NCBI GenBank assembly: GCA_900291925.1
Contig: UWYS01000004.1
Span: forward strand, 1,054,001-1,118,000
Source: Thecaphora thlaspeos
Taxonomy: Eukaryota > Basidiomycota > Ustilaginomycetes > Urocystidales > Glomosporiaceae
Length of the DNA stretch: 64,000 nt
Direction of reading: 5' to 3'
This document shows positions 1-12,000 of the stretch, piece by piece; position 1 is the stretch's first letter, and each line of letters starts with the position of its first letter. A model generated the notes under the pieces. The model was not told where the DNA came from and made no database searches. It saw nothing but the letters and a program-made list of their open reading frames with translations. A program made the translations under genes and the position numbers.

Positions 1-2088
1 CAGAAGGCTAGCAGCAGCGGCGGCGAGAGCTCGTCGGGGGAGGCCGTCTTTGCGCCAGACCTGGCGGTGTTTCGCCTCGAGAGCAGAGCACGCCAGATCA
101 TCTCAGCAGCGTGGACAGAGTCGATTCCTGTGGTGGCCGGCGATGCAGCTGCGCTCGTCGTGACAGGCACGCGGTCGGGCCATCTCGCCATCTGGCAGTG
201 CTCTAGGCAGATGCCAGCGCCATGCTTCGTCGCCTGTCAGAGCATCGGCGCATGGGACGTGCTGAAGGTCTGCGTCAGCCCGTGGTCGACCAGCGAGAAG
301 GATGGCGCCGCAGCATGTCTCGTCGCCGCCCAAGATCGCGAGGGCATCGTCGTCTGGAGGATGGAGCGAACGTCCGACGAGCAAATCAATCTCACCCCGG
401 CAGAGTCGCAACCTCCACCATTCGCCAACCGGATGATATCGATCTCGCAGTGGTGTGGAAGCGTTCTCGTCTACGCCACGACGGGCGAGGTGCGGCTCTT
501 CGACTCAAACACCGCAAACTCCTGCGTCTATCAGCTGGATGACGGAGGCCGAGATGGCTGCGACCCGTTGCAACCAGCTGCAAGCATCCGGCCGGACAAC
601 GACGGCCGAGCTTGCATCGTGACGCTGCAAGACGCGAGCCGGTACCGGATCCACCTCGATGCCGTCTGCAGCGGTCGGGGTGGAGAAGGAGCCGGCATCG
701 TGCCGCTCCCGCCATCGATCGATCAAGGCTACGTCCCTGCCCTCGGCGACGTGCAGAAGCGGTACGATGCTCTGCAGCGGCTCCACGGGGACGCCAGAGA
801 GGCCAGCCCGACGTCGTCGGCCACGTCACTGGCGGCGACGGTGCGTACTTATGACCCGGTCGCAGCGATGGGACTGTCGCTGTCGAGCAGCTCGCGGTAC
901 AACCTTTGGCTGGAGTCGGAGCCAGGCCTCTCGACGGATCCTCGACTGCGAGCTGGAGGTCTGCTTGCGACCGCGCTGGCTTCGAGCGAACACATCGACG
1001 TCGCGACTCTGGCCCGGATCCGCCACATCTTTGCGCATTACCATGCATCGAGCGACCGCAACGCCTTTGCAGCTGGTCTTGTCGATGCGATCCTTCAGAT
1101 TTCGCGGGCGGCTCTGGAGGGGGCGTTGCTCGGGCTCGGGACAGGGTCTCAAGCTGTCGCAAATGGTGGGACCGGAAGCAACAGCAGCAGCGACGACGCG
1201 CTCCGGTCGAGCCAGACGTGCCTCTACGTGGCACAGTGGCTCCAGCGCGAGCACAAGGTCGATGATGGCGAGACGTCGGTCGCAGTCAAGCTCGCTCAGA
1301 GCGTCGATTGGTTCCGCTCGCTCTTGTTTGCGCGGCACCTAGGAGCGGGCATGGAGATGCTGGTGGCCGAAGCCGAGCCGGCCTCGTCGCTGAGCAAGGA
1401 CGAGGCCAACCAGGACGTCGAGGCATGCACGAGGCTCGTAGCAGCGTCCCACGCCCTGCTGACGTTGCGAGACGTCGATCGCCCGCTCTCAGCGGTCAGG
1501 ACGGCGTGGCTTCAAAGGGTGCTTCAGGGTGCCGAGGAGGTGCTCAGGAGGCTCAACGTGTCGATGGAAGAGGTCAAGATGCAGTGGGACGCGTCGCTGC
1601 GGGACAAGGGCTGCCTCGAGACAAACGAGGAGTGCGTCGCCTGCCGGTCGCCGCTCTCGCTCAAGATCGAGGGGAACAAGGGGACGATCGAGTGGGCCCA
1701 GTGCGCTTCGGGACACATGTGGCGTGAGTGAGCAAGCTAGAGTTCAGCTCCAGTGAGCCGTACCGGGAGAGGAGACTGACCGCCGACACCTTCTTCCTTC
1801 CTTCCTTCTCTTCCTCCTTCCTTTGACATCGTCTGCTTCGTAGCGCGATGCGATGTCACGCTCGCACCGCTGGTCTCTGTCAGCGTCCGGGCTTGCAGCG
1901 GATGCTGGGCAAAGTCGCTCTTGCCGGCAGAGCCCTGCTCGAGCCAGGAGCCCGGAGGCGAGGCGACGGTCATCGACGGCGAAGGCGAGCGCACCGACGA
2001 AGAGCGCGGGATCGAGCCTCTGTCGAACGTCTTGCTGAGGGGGTCGCAGATGTGCTGGGCATGCGGCTGCAGCTGGATACACCTGTGA
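1..2088 (+). CDS. TFIIIC 90 kDa-type subunit with C-terminal zinc finger (5' partial)
   Basis: The frame is open from base 1, so the gene starts upstream of the window. Exon A runs 1-1723, then a 120-nt intron 1724-1843 (GTGAGT donor, CTTCGTAG acceptor), then exon B 1844-2088 ending in TGA. Splicing joins GHMW to PRCDVTLAPL and builds a cysteine-rich module: CVAC, then C-x3-GHMWPRC, then C-x2-C (CSGC), then CWAC near the end. This is the pattern of the putative zinc finger at the C-terminus of TFIIIC delta/GTF3C4-type subunits, in which a WD40-like N-terminal part precedes the finger. The visible N-terminal portion (for example the segment around codons 20-220) is compatible with degenerate beta-propeller blades but shows no clear WD motifs. 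The family acts in the TFIIIC complex that recruits TFIIIB to tRNA genes. The assignment rests mainly on the zinc finger. The start codon is not in the window. Confidence 0.75.
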
Positions 2089-2358
2089 TTTCGCCTCACC
2101 TGTATCTGTATCCCACCCGGCTGTGCCGCGAGAAGCGATGATGACACGATAGCGCCCGCCCGATGTGTCGCCCAAGAACGGGGGAACGGGGGAAAGTGCA
2201 GCGTGCCGGAGTCGGGCCGACTCGTGCAACAAGTCGCCGGCCGGCTGCCGCGTTATCGGGCTGGTGTGGGCCCTGAGGCTTCTTTTCGCTCCACCATTTC
2301 CGTCAACCACCCTGACCGCCAACCACCACCACCACCAACCACACGAATTCTGAACACG

Positions 2359-3424
2359 ATGCCCGCTCCCAAGAAGCGCGAGATCTCCATTGCCATCCTT
2401 ATTGCCGACACGCCGGTCCCGCCGGTGGTCGAGCGGCGAGGCGAGTGAGTACCAACCGCCGAGCCGTAACGCCGCTGCACGCCGTATCGCACCTAGCCAG
2501 CGAGCCCAGCTGACATCCTTTCCCTTTCCCTCTTACGCACCCGGCACCCGCCGCAGTTACACCAAGATCTATCCCGCCTTCCTGCAATCTTCGCTCAACA
2601 CCATCAAGCGACACCCATGGCAAGACACTATCTCCCTCCACGTGCGGTGCTACGACGTCGTCTCCGCCCAGCAATACCCAGACCAGGGCCAACTCTCGGA
2701 CGGTCTCTGGGACGCCATTGTCGTGACTGGATCCGCGCACTCTGCCTACTCTACGGACGAGTGGGCGGGTAGACTGGCTTCTTTCCTGCGTTCCACGGCC
2801 GAAAAACACCCCTTGGTTCGACTGGTCGGCATCTGTTACGGACATCAGATCATCGCTCGCGCCTTTGACGGTGTGGTCGAGGCCAACACGATGGGGTGGG
2901 AATTCGGCACTACCGCCTGCGACCTCACAGAAGATGGACGCGAGCTGCTGGGTTACCAAGAGGGAGAGAAGCTCAACATCCAACAAGTCCACCGCGATCA
3001 CGTCACCACCCTCCCGACGTGGAACGGTCAGGATTTTATCAACCTCGCATCCACCGACATCTCGACCGTCCAGGGAATGGTATACCGCTACCCGACCGAA
3101 GCACCACCCTTACCCTCCTCCGCTACCACCTCGGCCTACCTGGCTTACGACATCAGTGACGAGGGCACCTCCTCTGGACCGTCACCCTTGAGGTCATGTC
3201 AGATCTTGACGTTCCAAGGTCACCCGGAGTTCGATGCAGAAATCGTCGAGCTCGTAATCCAAGTCAGGACGGAAAAGGGCGTCATCGATCAGGAGTCGAG
3301 CAAGAGGTTCCTGGAGAACGCTCATAGACCCCACGATGGACTGAGGATCGGCAGGATCATCTGGTCCATGCTCGGTGTAGAGGAGGCCAGGACGGACGAG
3401 GGCAGCGAGATGGTCAATGTGTAA
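2359..3424 (+). CDS. Class I glutamine amidotransferase-like protein
   Basis: Two exons: 2359-2444 and 2557-3424, with a 112-nt intron 2445-2556 (GTGAGT...CGCAG). The joined codon is GAT, giving ERRGDYTKIYP, a continuous 317-residue protein starting MPAPKKREISIAIL. A longer open frame starting at 2390 includes intron sequence and is not the real start. The catalytic nucleophile motif GICYGHQI has Cys122, and QGHPEF supplies His251 and Glu253, so the triad is complete. This matches stand-alone GATase1 proteins of fungi, which are related to the amidotransferase domain of GMP synthetase and usually have no known substrate. It converges on the DnaJ gene, 345 nt away. Cytosolic location is inferred from the lack of a signal peptide or membrane segment. 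Confidence 0.85.
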
Positions 3425-3769
3425 CAAGAATCGACCAGCACGAGCGCAGCGTTGCAAGCGCGGGGCAGCGAGCAATGCCAAACGATCAAAGAAAAACGTC
3501 TATTGAGGATAGGGAGAGAGTCGCAGACGGCACTGCAGAAAAGCGACTGCGGTCGTTGAATTGAACAATCTTGCGTTGGACTGCGCAAAGCAAGAGTCGA
3601 CCTACCCGACGACGAGCCAAGGTAAAAGTGGACATGGTATGATCTTGAACGATTAACAAGGGTTGTGTGCGTATGTGTTGCGAGATGTTTGTCGACACCG
3701 AACGTGGGCGAGACACTGGACGGACCAGGGCAGTCAAGAGGCTTAGGTAGTAGCGCGCGTCGCCGCCCT
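3425..3769. other. Convergent intergenic spacer
   Basis: This 345-nt spacer separates the stop codons of the amidotransferase and DnaJ genes, so it must hold both 3' UTRs. I see no gene or conserved RNA in it. Confidence 0.6.
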
Positions 3770-5413
3770 CTAGACCGCCGGCGTCGAGGCGCCCGAGTAC
3801 TTGGCGTGCTTGTCCTTCTTTGCGCCCTTCTTCTTGCCGGCGGCTTCGGCGACAAGTCTCTCGAGCTCGCGGCGTTTGTCGTCGCCCTCGTCGGGTCGGA
3901 CCTCCCTGTAGATGACGCCGAGGAAGGCGAGGGCGCGCGCGCGGTTGAGTAGCGTCTTGTCGTCGACGCCCTTTTCGTTGAGCACGGCCTCGCACACCTG
4001 GCGCAGCACGCTCGTCACCTCGAAGCGCGTGCCGCGCCACGTCGCGAGGAGCATCTTGCCGCTCATGTCCTGCTCGAGCGCGCGAAGCTCTTCCTCGGGG
4101 ATCTCGCCCTTTTCCTGCTTCCGGGCGAGCTCGTCCATCGACGCCTTGACGTTGAGCGCGCTCCCCAGCATCCCCCACGTCTCCTTGACCACGGTGCCCT
4201 TCTCCTTCATCCGGCTCATGAAGCCGCTGAGGCCGAGGAACTTGTGCTGCTTGGTCTTAATCCACGACGTCGACTTCATCAGGTAGACGTTGCCAATGGC
4301 GTGGAGCAGCTCGACGCCAAACGACTCGAGCTTGAGGTCCTCGGCCTCTTCGCGCATCTTGCGCTCAAAGAGGCGCGTCTCGCTGTCGTCCTTGTCGCCC
4401 GGGTTCTTTGCCTCGACAAACGGCCGGATGCGGTCCTTGAGCTTCTGCGTCAGCTCCTCGACCCGCCTCCGCTCGTTCTCCTCCTTTTCCTTTTCCAGCG
4501 CCTCAAGCTTCTCGCGCTGCTCGGCCGTCATCTTCTGCTTCTGCTTGAGCTCCTCCTTCTTCTTGGCCTCGGCGACGCTCGCCTCGGTCGCTCCCGGCGC
4601 GGCAGCAGCAGCGGCGGCGGCGGCTTCGACGCCCTCCGAGGAGCTCGTGGCCGTCGGTGTCGCCTCGACCGATCCGCTGCCCTTTTTCTGCTCGGCCTTC
4701 ATCTGCTTTTCCATCTCCTCGCGCTCCTCTTCGGTCATCATGATCTCGGACGCCTTGCTAAAGTCCTTGATCAGGCTGATTTCGCCGATCAGATCGACGA
4801 AGCGCTCGCCGCCGAAAAGTGCGCCGAACTGCGGGGAGCGAGGTAGCGGCGTGGTGCAGTCCCAGTCAGCGATGCGAGCCTGTTTGCGTATGCCACGTGC
4901 CGTGGCGTGGTCTGCTACTCACCATGTCGGTGGCCTCCTTGAGTCCGACCTCGTCGGTGGGCTTCTTCTTTCCGTACTTGTCGTAGTCGGCGCGGAGGTT
5001 GTTGTCGCTCAGCACGCGGTAGGCCTCGCCGATCATCTTGAAGCTGCGTAGTCGTGATCGAGGGAAAGAAACGAGCGTCGAAGAGAGGAGTCAGCACGCC
5101 GCTGCGACTCAGCTTTCGCTCGGCCGTCGCCCGTTCTGACTCACGTCTCCTCGTCACCACCCTTGTCGGGATGGTTCTTGATGGCGGCCTTTCTGTAGGC
5201 CTTTTTGAGCTCAATGTCAGTCGCGGTGCCCGAGACACCGAGGAGGTCGTAGTACTCCATGTCGGCGATCTTCTGGCCATCGCGGCTGATGTTGCGGGGC
5301 TTGGAGTCGTCGGCTGCGGGTGCTGCGGACGCCGAGCCAGCTGCCGGTGTCGTCGTCTCGGGACGGGGCGGCATGGGCGGCGGTGGAGCGGATGCGGTGG
5401 CTGGGTCCGACAT
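3770..5413 (-). CDS. DnaJ co-chaperone with DnaJ-X domain (CAJ1/DJP1-like)
   Basis: Three exons on the minus strand: 5413-5145, 5043-4923 and 4828-3770, giving 482 residues. Introns are 101 and 94 nt, both with GTGAGT donors and CAG acceptors. A proline/alanine-rich leader of about 50 residues precedes a type III J domain starting at EYYDLLGV (about residue 53). The HPD motif is at residues 81-83 (IKNHPDKGG). Exon 3 begins [17 protein letters not shown], the FG...F-DLIGE signature of the DnaJ-X region. It continues through a highly charged Glu/Lys segment and an alanine run and ends in a basic [12 protein letters not shown] tail. Family members stimulate Hsp70 and include yeast Caj1 and Djp1 (peroxisomal import) and their relatives. 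Which one this matches functionally cannot be told from sequence alone. There is no zinc-finger region, so it is not a type I DnaJ. Confidence 0.88.
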
Positions 5414-6070
5414 GGTGGTGGTGGCGCTGTTGGTGGGTTGTGATCCTGCGTTGGCGCGGCAGGGAGGTAGTTAGCTGTGGTGGTGCGGAGTGGAGAGGGA
5501 AGTGGGTGTCGGGTCAAATCCGGAGGGGTGCCAGGCTAAGCTCGCCATCTCACTTGACTTACTCTGCTAGCTGCGTCGGAAGAGGCTGTGCGCGTGGACC
5601 AACTTTTGTGTATGTTGCGTGTGGGCTCAACTGGCTGGGCTGACGTCGCCTTGCGCCTGTTTGTGTGCCATCTTGGCAGCCGGCCGCGCCTCGTCCCTTC
5701 TTCGCGGGCCAACTCGTTGAAAATCACCAGGCAGACCGGCCAAAGTCGTCCGAAGGTGCTGCAGCGACGTGAGCAGCGCGCGAGGGGCGGGCCATTTGGC
5801 CGCGAAAAGGGCGGAAGCGAACTGAAGCACCTGCCGACCCGTCGACCGTGAGCGCCAGGCGCGCCTCCGTGGTCGCTGGCGGCCTTCGCGTAAGCCCGCA
5901 AAGCTATATAAACCCCTGCCTTCCCGGCATGCCCAACCATGCCTCCTTACTCTTTCTGGTGAGCATCTTCCCTCCCCAACGTTTTCATTCACTTTCCACT
6001 CTCCTCCGCCGCGGCGACACGTCACGCTAACCTCTCCGCGCTCTACCTCTTTCTCACCTCCGCTTCCACG
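5414..6070. other. Upstream regions of the DnaJ gene and the U2 gene
   Basis: This spacer lies between the DnaJ start codon and the U2 5' end. It holds a consensus TATA box at 5905-5912. After it comes an intron-like arrangement: donor GTGAGC at 5959, branch-like GCTAAC near 6026 and acceptor TCCAG at 6081, which falls inside the U2 5' end. No other gene is evident. Confidence 0.5.
5905..5912 (+). promoter_or_regulatory. TATA box upstream of U2 snRNA
   Basis: The sequence TATATAAA is a perfect TATA element, and one of the few in this GC-rich window. It lies about 166 nt upstream of the predicted U2 5' end, which is farther than the roughly 30 nt expected for direct initiation at U2. It may serve a longer precursor transcript or an alternative start. 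Confidence 0.45.
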
Positions 6071-6219
6071 ATCTTCTCCAGGCCTTTTGGCTATGATCAT
6101 GTGTAGTATCTGTTCTAAATAGATTGACATCTATTTTACCCCCTCCGGGGGGTGTATTTTGTCATTTCCATTTTTCGCACGGGGAGATCGGCGGTCGTGC
6201 TTGCACGATCCCGATCTCA
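6071..6219 (+). ncRNA. U2 spliceosomal snRNA
   Basis: The 5' end ATCTTCTCC is followed by GGCCTTTTGGCT, which forms stem I. Next comes a near-invariant block with the branch-site recognition GTAGTA at 6103-6108 and TATCTGTTCT after it. Stem-loop IIa is a perfect hairpin at 6117-6136 (eight base pairs, loop TGAC), and stem IIb is ACCCCC/GGGGGG at 6138-6152. An Sm-like site ATTTTTCG sits at 6170-6177. A terminal stem GAGATCG/CGATCTC encloses a second stem TCGTGC/GCACGA at 6184-6218. The length of about 149 nt suits a compact fungal U2 that lacks stem III. Two bases in the U6-pairing block differ from the usual AAGATCAAG, reading ATGATCATG. U2 pairs with the intron branch site and with U6 in the nuclear spliceosome. 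The exact 3' end is uncertain by a few bases. Confidence 0.93.
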
Positions 6220-6539
6220 TCGATGTCCCTTCCTCTACACTCCTGGAAGGCGACGTCGACCCTCCCACGCTTATTTTTTCGACTTTGTTGCTTACGTAAG
6301 CAGCCTTTGCATCCGGGTCACGGAACCGAAAGCGGTGGCCCACTGCCTCGAGCCTCTCGCCTTGGAGACGTAGTCGAGCGGGCGATGCCAGCGACGACGA
6401 GAGATACACATCCAGAGTTTGAGACCCAGTCCCTGTTCGCGCTGTGCGATCATGATTGGGTGTTTGCTGAAGCAACGCAAAGGGCGGAGCAAATTGCACC
6501 GTCTCAGGAGCTCAGCTCGGACAGCTCAGTGATTGGCTA
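6220..6539. other. Spacer between U2 and the HDAC stop codon
   Basis: This stretch must hold the U2 3' processing signal and the HDAC 3' UTR. A T-rich run at about 6271-6277 is the only notable composition. No further gene is visible. Confidence 0.5.
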
Positions 6540-8658
6540 TCAAATCGCAGTCGTCTTCTTAGCATCTTGGACCAGTACCTTGACATGCTCTCTGAACACC
6601 TCGTCGACCTTTTCAAAGTGTTCTTGATCATTTGTATCCACCATCTCGCCTTCTCGAAGCCGGAGTCGCCATCGCATAACCGTCGTTCTTGTTTGGCGTC
6701 AGCAGTGTTGCGGAACAAAACGTAGGCGGGAGGGGAACGAGGACCTAGAAACTCACCAGCACCAACATCCAACGTGCCCCCGCCCATCTCTGGCCAGGTG
6801 GGACAACTCTCCGGAACGGCCGTCTCGAGTCCTACCTTTCCCTCTTCCCCCACGCCTTCTCGGTATCGTCCCAGTAAGAAAGCAGTGACGATGCTCCAGA
6901 CCCTTGCAGCGTTGGCATTGTGGTACCCTCCTCCCCCCAATACGAGCAACTTACACTTCCCTCCATGCTCATCCGCTTCCATCGAGGTCCATGAAAGAAT
7001 GAGCGAGAGAGCCGCTAGGATCGATTTGGCGTCCAGGTTCCATGTCGCCATTGGGTCTCCTGCTAGACCGTCTAGACCGAGCTGAACGATTATGCATTCC
7101 GGCTATGTCCCCCTCCCCATGACGAAAAGACGATCACTCGTCAGATGGTCCTTCATCTACGATGGTGGCGAGAAGATCTCGTCGAGCACTCACCCGAAAC
7201 GCCTCTACTACACTCTCGACGTTGCTCCTCAACACCCTCAGAAGACTCTCACCATTTGCACCCGGAAGCAGAGGGAGGGAGAGGGCTTTACTAGCCGCCG
7301 CAGAGGTCGATGGTCCACCCTGACAGTTCAGCGATCCGGGAGGACCATACCTCTTGCCACCCGCCCCAGTCAGGGGGGCGGTCTGGTAGCATGGAAAGAA
7401 ACCGGGTGCAAAGTGGTGCAACGACAACGTGAGGACGGACGACGACGTGTAGAAGGCCTCTTCCTGCGGCGGCATCGACGAGAGGGGGCGGGAGGTCGAG
7501 TGAGTAGAAGGAACTAGAGAGGAGGCAAGCAAGGGACGGAGGGTCAAGCTCACGACGCCGTCGCCCCAGTGTAGGTCGAGGTCGAGATAGAGGATGCGGT
7601 CCATGCGTGTCGAGATGGTCTTGTACCGTCTTGGCGGTGGCGTTGGCGGTGATGCAGGCTCTTCGTGCGTCCCCGTCGAGCCTCTGTGCTCGACCGTCTT
7701 CTTGACAGCATCCTTGTCCTCATCATCGACGACGAGCACCTTTCGCTTTCTCAATTTCCGCAATGCCAGTATGGCCAGCACGACGTCGTTGACGTAACAG
7801 AACCCGGAGGCTGCATCCTTCTTGGCGTGGTGTCTGCAGCCGCGTCGTCGATACATCGTGTCAGTCCACGCTTGGCTCAAGAAAAGAGAAAGGCGAGAAG
7901 GAGTGACGAGAACTTACCGTCCACCATCCCATGCAATCGCCACGTCCACCTCGTCCATCGCCGCCAGTTCCGCTGCGCGTATAGATCCACCTGCTACCAG
8001 TTCTACGTAATTTCGCAGGCCGGGGAAGGCGGGACAGTCCTGCAGAGAGGTTCAGCGATCAAGGTGTCAGCCAATCTACCACAACTGGACGAGGGGCCGG
8101 GAAGGGCCGAGGCGAACCTACATCCAACAAGCCAAACTGGTTCTTCCTCCTGGGCGGTGGGCCTGAGTATCGTTTCCGTTTCGTCCCTCCATTCGACGTA
8201 GGTCGAAGCTGGATCGCCTCCTCCTCTTCCTCTTCCCCTTCCTCCTCCCCCACCTCCTCCTCCTCATCACTGCCACTCTCCCCCTCCTCTTTCCCGCCAA
8301 ACAGCGCCCTCACGAACTTTGCATCATGATAAACCTCTATCTCCTCCCCCTTTGCTCTCTTTGGAGCGTATACCTTTGCTCTATTGCCCATACTCTCATC
8401 TCTCTCCCCATCACTCTTCACATCCGACCCCAACTTTGCCAACAACCTCTCGTATTCTGACGTTCCCGCGCGATTCTTGGCAAGGGAGTGGGGACTTGAG
8501 CCATCGTCGAGATCGGATAGGTCCAGTAGGTCCAGGTGGTAGTTTAAACTGTGCACCAACGTAGATCGACCCGGGTTCGAAGGGAGTAGATCGCTAGTCC
8601 CAAGTAGCGAGGAGGAGAGGATGTACCCTACCCGTCTTGAGGTGCGAGCGGCGCCCAT
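6540..8658 (-). CDS. Class I histone deacetylase (HOS1/HDAC8-like)
   Basis: Six exons on the minus strand: 8658-8122, 8039-7918, 7833-7554, 7463-7194, 7102-6757 and about 6652-6540, giving about 555 residues. The protein starts with the class I opening (VGYILSS, LLPSNPGRSTLVHSL). Catalytic features are complete: the His-His pair in RHHAKKDAASGFCYVND (about residues 220-236), the metal-binding D-x-D-x-H in DLDLHWGDGV (about 304-313), QLGLDGLAGDP with the second metal Asp, and the transition-state Tyr in GGGGYHNANAAR. Exon 5 starts at 7102 because only that acceptor restores PECIIVQLGLDG. The last exon boundary is less certain: acceptors at 6653 or 6650 both keep the frame and give the tail EMVDTNDQEHFEKVDE. 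A Glu-rich insert lies between residues about 120 and 155. It removes acetyl groups from lysines. The gene lies directly downstream of SIN3 on the same strand. Confidence 0.9.
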
Positions 8659-9017
8659 TGTCTGAGCTTCGAAAGTGGTGACGGTGGTGGACGCCTGAAC
8701 AGAATGGACAAAGCCAGCTTTGGCAGAAGAGGCTAGGCGGACGGGTCAGAGAATACCACGCAGCAAAAGGTCGACGATGTGGAGGGCTGGCTGGACGCGA
8801 CGGCGCGTCGACCACCACCGCGACCACCAAGGCAAGCAGACTGGACAGTGGTAGCATTTCCTCGTTCACAACAGGAAAGAGGAGAGGAGGCAACGGGCAC
8901 AATGAAGGTGGTAGGTAGTACAGGTGACGGGGTAGCGCCCGGCAAAACGAACAGGGGTCATGGACGGGCGAGCCAGGGGGAAGGTGGAAGAACGGACTCG
9001 AAGAGGGCGGTAGCGGT
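8659..9017. other. Spacer between SIN3 stop and HDAC start
   Basis: This 359-nt spacer must hold the SIN3 3' UTR and the HDAC promoter. It is short enough that the two genes could share transcription. No TATA box or gene is seen. Confidence 0.5.
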
Positions 9018-12000
9018 CTAGGCCACATCGGCAGCGGGCTTGGACTCGGCCGTCGCGGCGGCGGCCGTGGCAGACGGGGCAGCATCATCTGCTGCTGCCG
9101 CGGCGGGTGCAGCATTGGAAGGGGCCGCCGACTCGACCATCTCGCCTTCCTCCTTGTCATCCACCGTCTCGGCAGCGTCGCTCGCGGTCGCCGCCGCAGC
9201 CGGCTCTTCCTTGGCAGCGTCGGGCGCTGGTGCCGCTGTTGCATCCGAAGGCGCTAGTTCCGCGGCATTCGCGGGCGCCGTCTTGGCGTCAGCTGCGTCA
9301 GCCTGCTCCGATGGCTTAGCCTCCTCCCCTGCAGCCGCCGCCGAGGCAGGCGCGGCGACAGACTCGGAAGCGGGGACGTCGCCAGTCGCGACAGCAGCTT
9401 CAGCGCCGTCCTTTGGCGGCGCGTCGGTTGCCGTCTGCTCTGCCTCTTCGGCGGGCCGAGCCGCCTCATCGGTCTCCATCGCCTCGGGCGCATCGGTCGC
9501 AGCAGACGCCTCTGCTACTGCCGCTGCTGCCGCTGCCGCCTCTTCCTCCTCTTCAGCATCGAGCGCTGCGGGATCGTCGATCGCCTTGCGCCGTCGCTCC
9601 AGCCACTTGGTGAAGCGCCGTGTGCGCTTCGCCTTGACGGCCTTGGCCTTGCCGTCAATCTCCTCGATCTCCGCCTTGGGCCGGAGTCGCACGAACGTGT
9701 CCTCGCTGTCGTGGACAAAGAAGAGCTTGTACGTGCGGATGCAGACCTGCGGGTTTCGAACAAGGTCGGAGGCACGCAGAGATAACAAATAGGCAGGCAG
9801 TCAGCGACGCCGGTCCACTCACGCTGCCTTGAAGTGCTCGCCCATTCTTGTTTGGCCGTCGGGCTCTAGTCACGCGACACTCACCCTGATCTCTAGGCCG
9901 CTCCTCGTGATATACCGGGTCCCCGCCGCATCGTTCTCGAGCGTAGCGTTGGCCGGGCAGACCCTGCGTGGGCAGAGACGTCAAGAGGCAAGCGAGCGAG
10001 GTTGGCAAGGGGGTACGAAAGAGGGAGAAGAATACAGTCAGTCACAAGGTCTCGCGCACAGCGATGCCAGGCAGGTCGGAGTCGAGCGGCCCTGCGCGAC
10101 CGACGGCCATAGCCGGCTTACTCACCTCTTCAAGAAGGGCGCCTGCGCCTCGACGGGCAGACCCTCGGTCGGCGTCCAGAGGCTGTAGGTCGAGATGTAC
10201 TGGAGCCAGCGGTGCTCGGCGTCGCGCGCATCGTCGAGCGTCACATCGTCGCGCGAGAGCATCTGGACGAGCAGCGTGCTGCTGGCCGGCACCCACTCGA
10301 TCCGGAACAGGTTCTCGTCCTTGCCGATCGCCGCCTCGGCCGCCATGCGATTGGCAATCTGGTGGCGGTAGCCGTCGACGACGTCGCGCTTTGTGTCGAC
10401 GCGGTCGCGATCGAGGATGGTCTGCAATTCCTGGCACTTGCTGTCCGTCGTAAGCGCCTGGGCCGTCTTCACCAATGTGCCAACTGCCTTGTCGAGCGTA
10501 AAGACGACGTAGCCGTCGATCCCGTACATGTACCGCACGCTCTCCTCGAACGTAGCCTGGTCGATGTCGCCGTCGAACAGCTTCTCGCACATGTCGAGCA
10601 GCGTGTCGTAGTAGCGCGACGGGTGGAGCGTTAGGCCGGCCTCTTCGTTAGTCGAGGCGACGGGTCCGAGACTCGAGGCGTTGGCGGTCGCGCCCACCAC
10701 CGCAGCAGGACCGCTGGCGCCGTCCTGGAGGCCCAGCTCAACGGCAATCGGGTTGATCTTGTTGCGGGCGGGCTCGCTGGCCATCTGCGCGCCGAGCGCC
10801 TTCATTTTGTGTAACCGCGAGTAGAGAAGCTGCAGCAGCCGCACGAACACTAAATAGGACGTGTTGCAGAAGAAGTGGATCTGCTTGGTCCCGCGGTGTC
10901 GGCTCTCGATGTCGGCACCCTCGCCGCCTGCGGACGTCTTGGGGTTCGTGCCCTTGCGCGAGTCGAAGCTGTTGCCGAGGTCGGTGTTGATCCAGGTGGC
11001 GGGACCGTCCTTGCGGGCGTTGGTGTTGCCCTGGTCCTCGTCCATCATGGCGGCATCGTCGGGGTCGCCGGCGCCGTCCACTGCCGCGGAGGCGGTGGCG
11101 GATCCAGTGGCGGCGGCGGCATCTTTGCCTGTGCCTTCGAGCGCAGAGGGAGCGGGCGCGGACGTAGACGCCTCGGCCATCTCAATATCGGTCGAGGCGG
11201 CGGCGGTGACGGCGTTGGACGACTGGTTGGCCAGCGCCTCCGCGGCAGAGTCGACGTCGGCCAGGATCGCCGAGCTCGTCGTCTGGCCGGCTGAGGCGGT
11301 AGAGTTGATGTCGCCAGTCGCCTCGTCGCCCGCGTCGCCGTTCTGCTTCGACGCCTCGGCCTGGTTTTTGAGGATCTTGCGCCGCAGGTCGGCCTGCTGC
11401 TTCTTGCTGCCCTTCTTGCCGTTGGCGCCGCCGTCGCCCTCGTCGTCCGGCGCAGTCCCTTCGCTGCGGCTATCGTCGTCGCCCTCGTCGTCATCGTCGT
11501 CGTCGACGTCGCCGTTGAGCAGCTCGTCGAACTCGGTCGACTCGAGCTCGAGCAGCCTGGATACAAACGAGCGCAGGAACTTCTCGATCCTCTCGCGGTC
11601 CATCGCGCTGTAGCTGCCGGTGGCGCGGTCGAGGAAGCTGAATGCGAGCTTGAGCACGTCACTCAGCACGTGGAGGTCGTCGAGCATGTAGACGAGCTGG
11701 TGCCTGGGGCGCGGGCGCGGAAGCTCTGGGTCCATAGCGAGGCGGCGCTGCTGCTGCTGGATCTTGCGCGCCTCGATCTCGGCGATGAACGCCTTGGCGG
11801 TGATAGCCTTTTTGTCGGCCGCCTTGAAGTTGACGGCCTGATGGTCGAGGCTCTTGTAGAAGTTGCGCGCGTCGACCTCGCGCCAAACCTTGTTCCACTC
11901 GCGCTGGGCGCGCTTCCACTCCTCGTCCTTTTGCTTGAGCCGATGCAGGACGATGGGAACCGAGACGCACGGGTTGTCATGGAGCGCGTTGATGATCTCG

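Noticed and set aside
2390..2556. Upstream start MPSLLPTRR for the amidotransferase
   Set aside because: That stretch is partly intron; splicing from the ATG at 2359 gives a better N-terminus and a proper domain start.
9040..9792. 250-residue Ala/Ser-rich plus-strand frame
   Set aside because: Antisense of the Ala/Glu-rich SIN3 tail; composition alone explains it.
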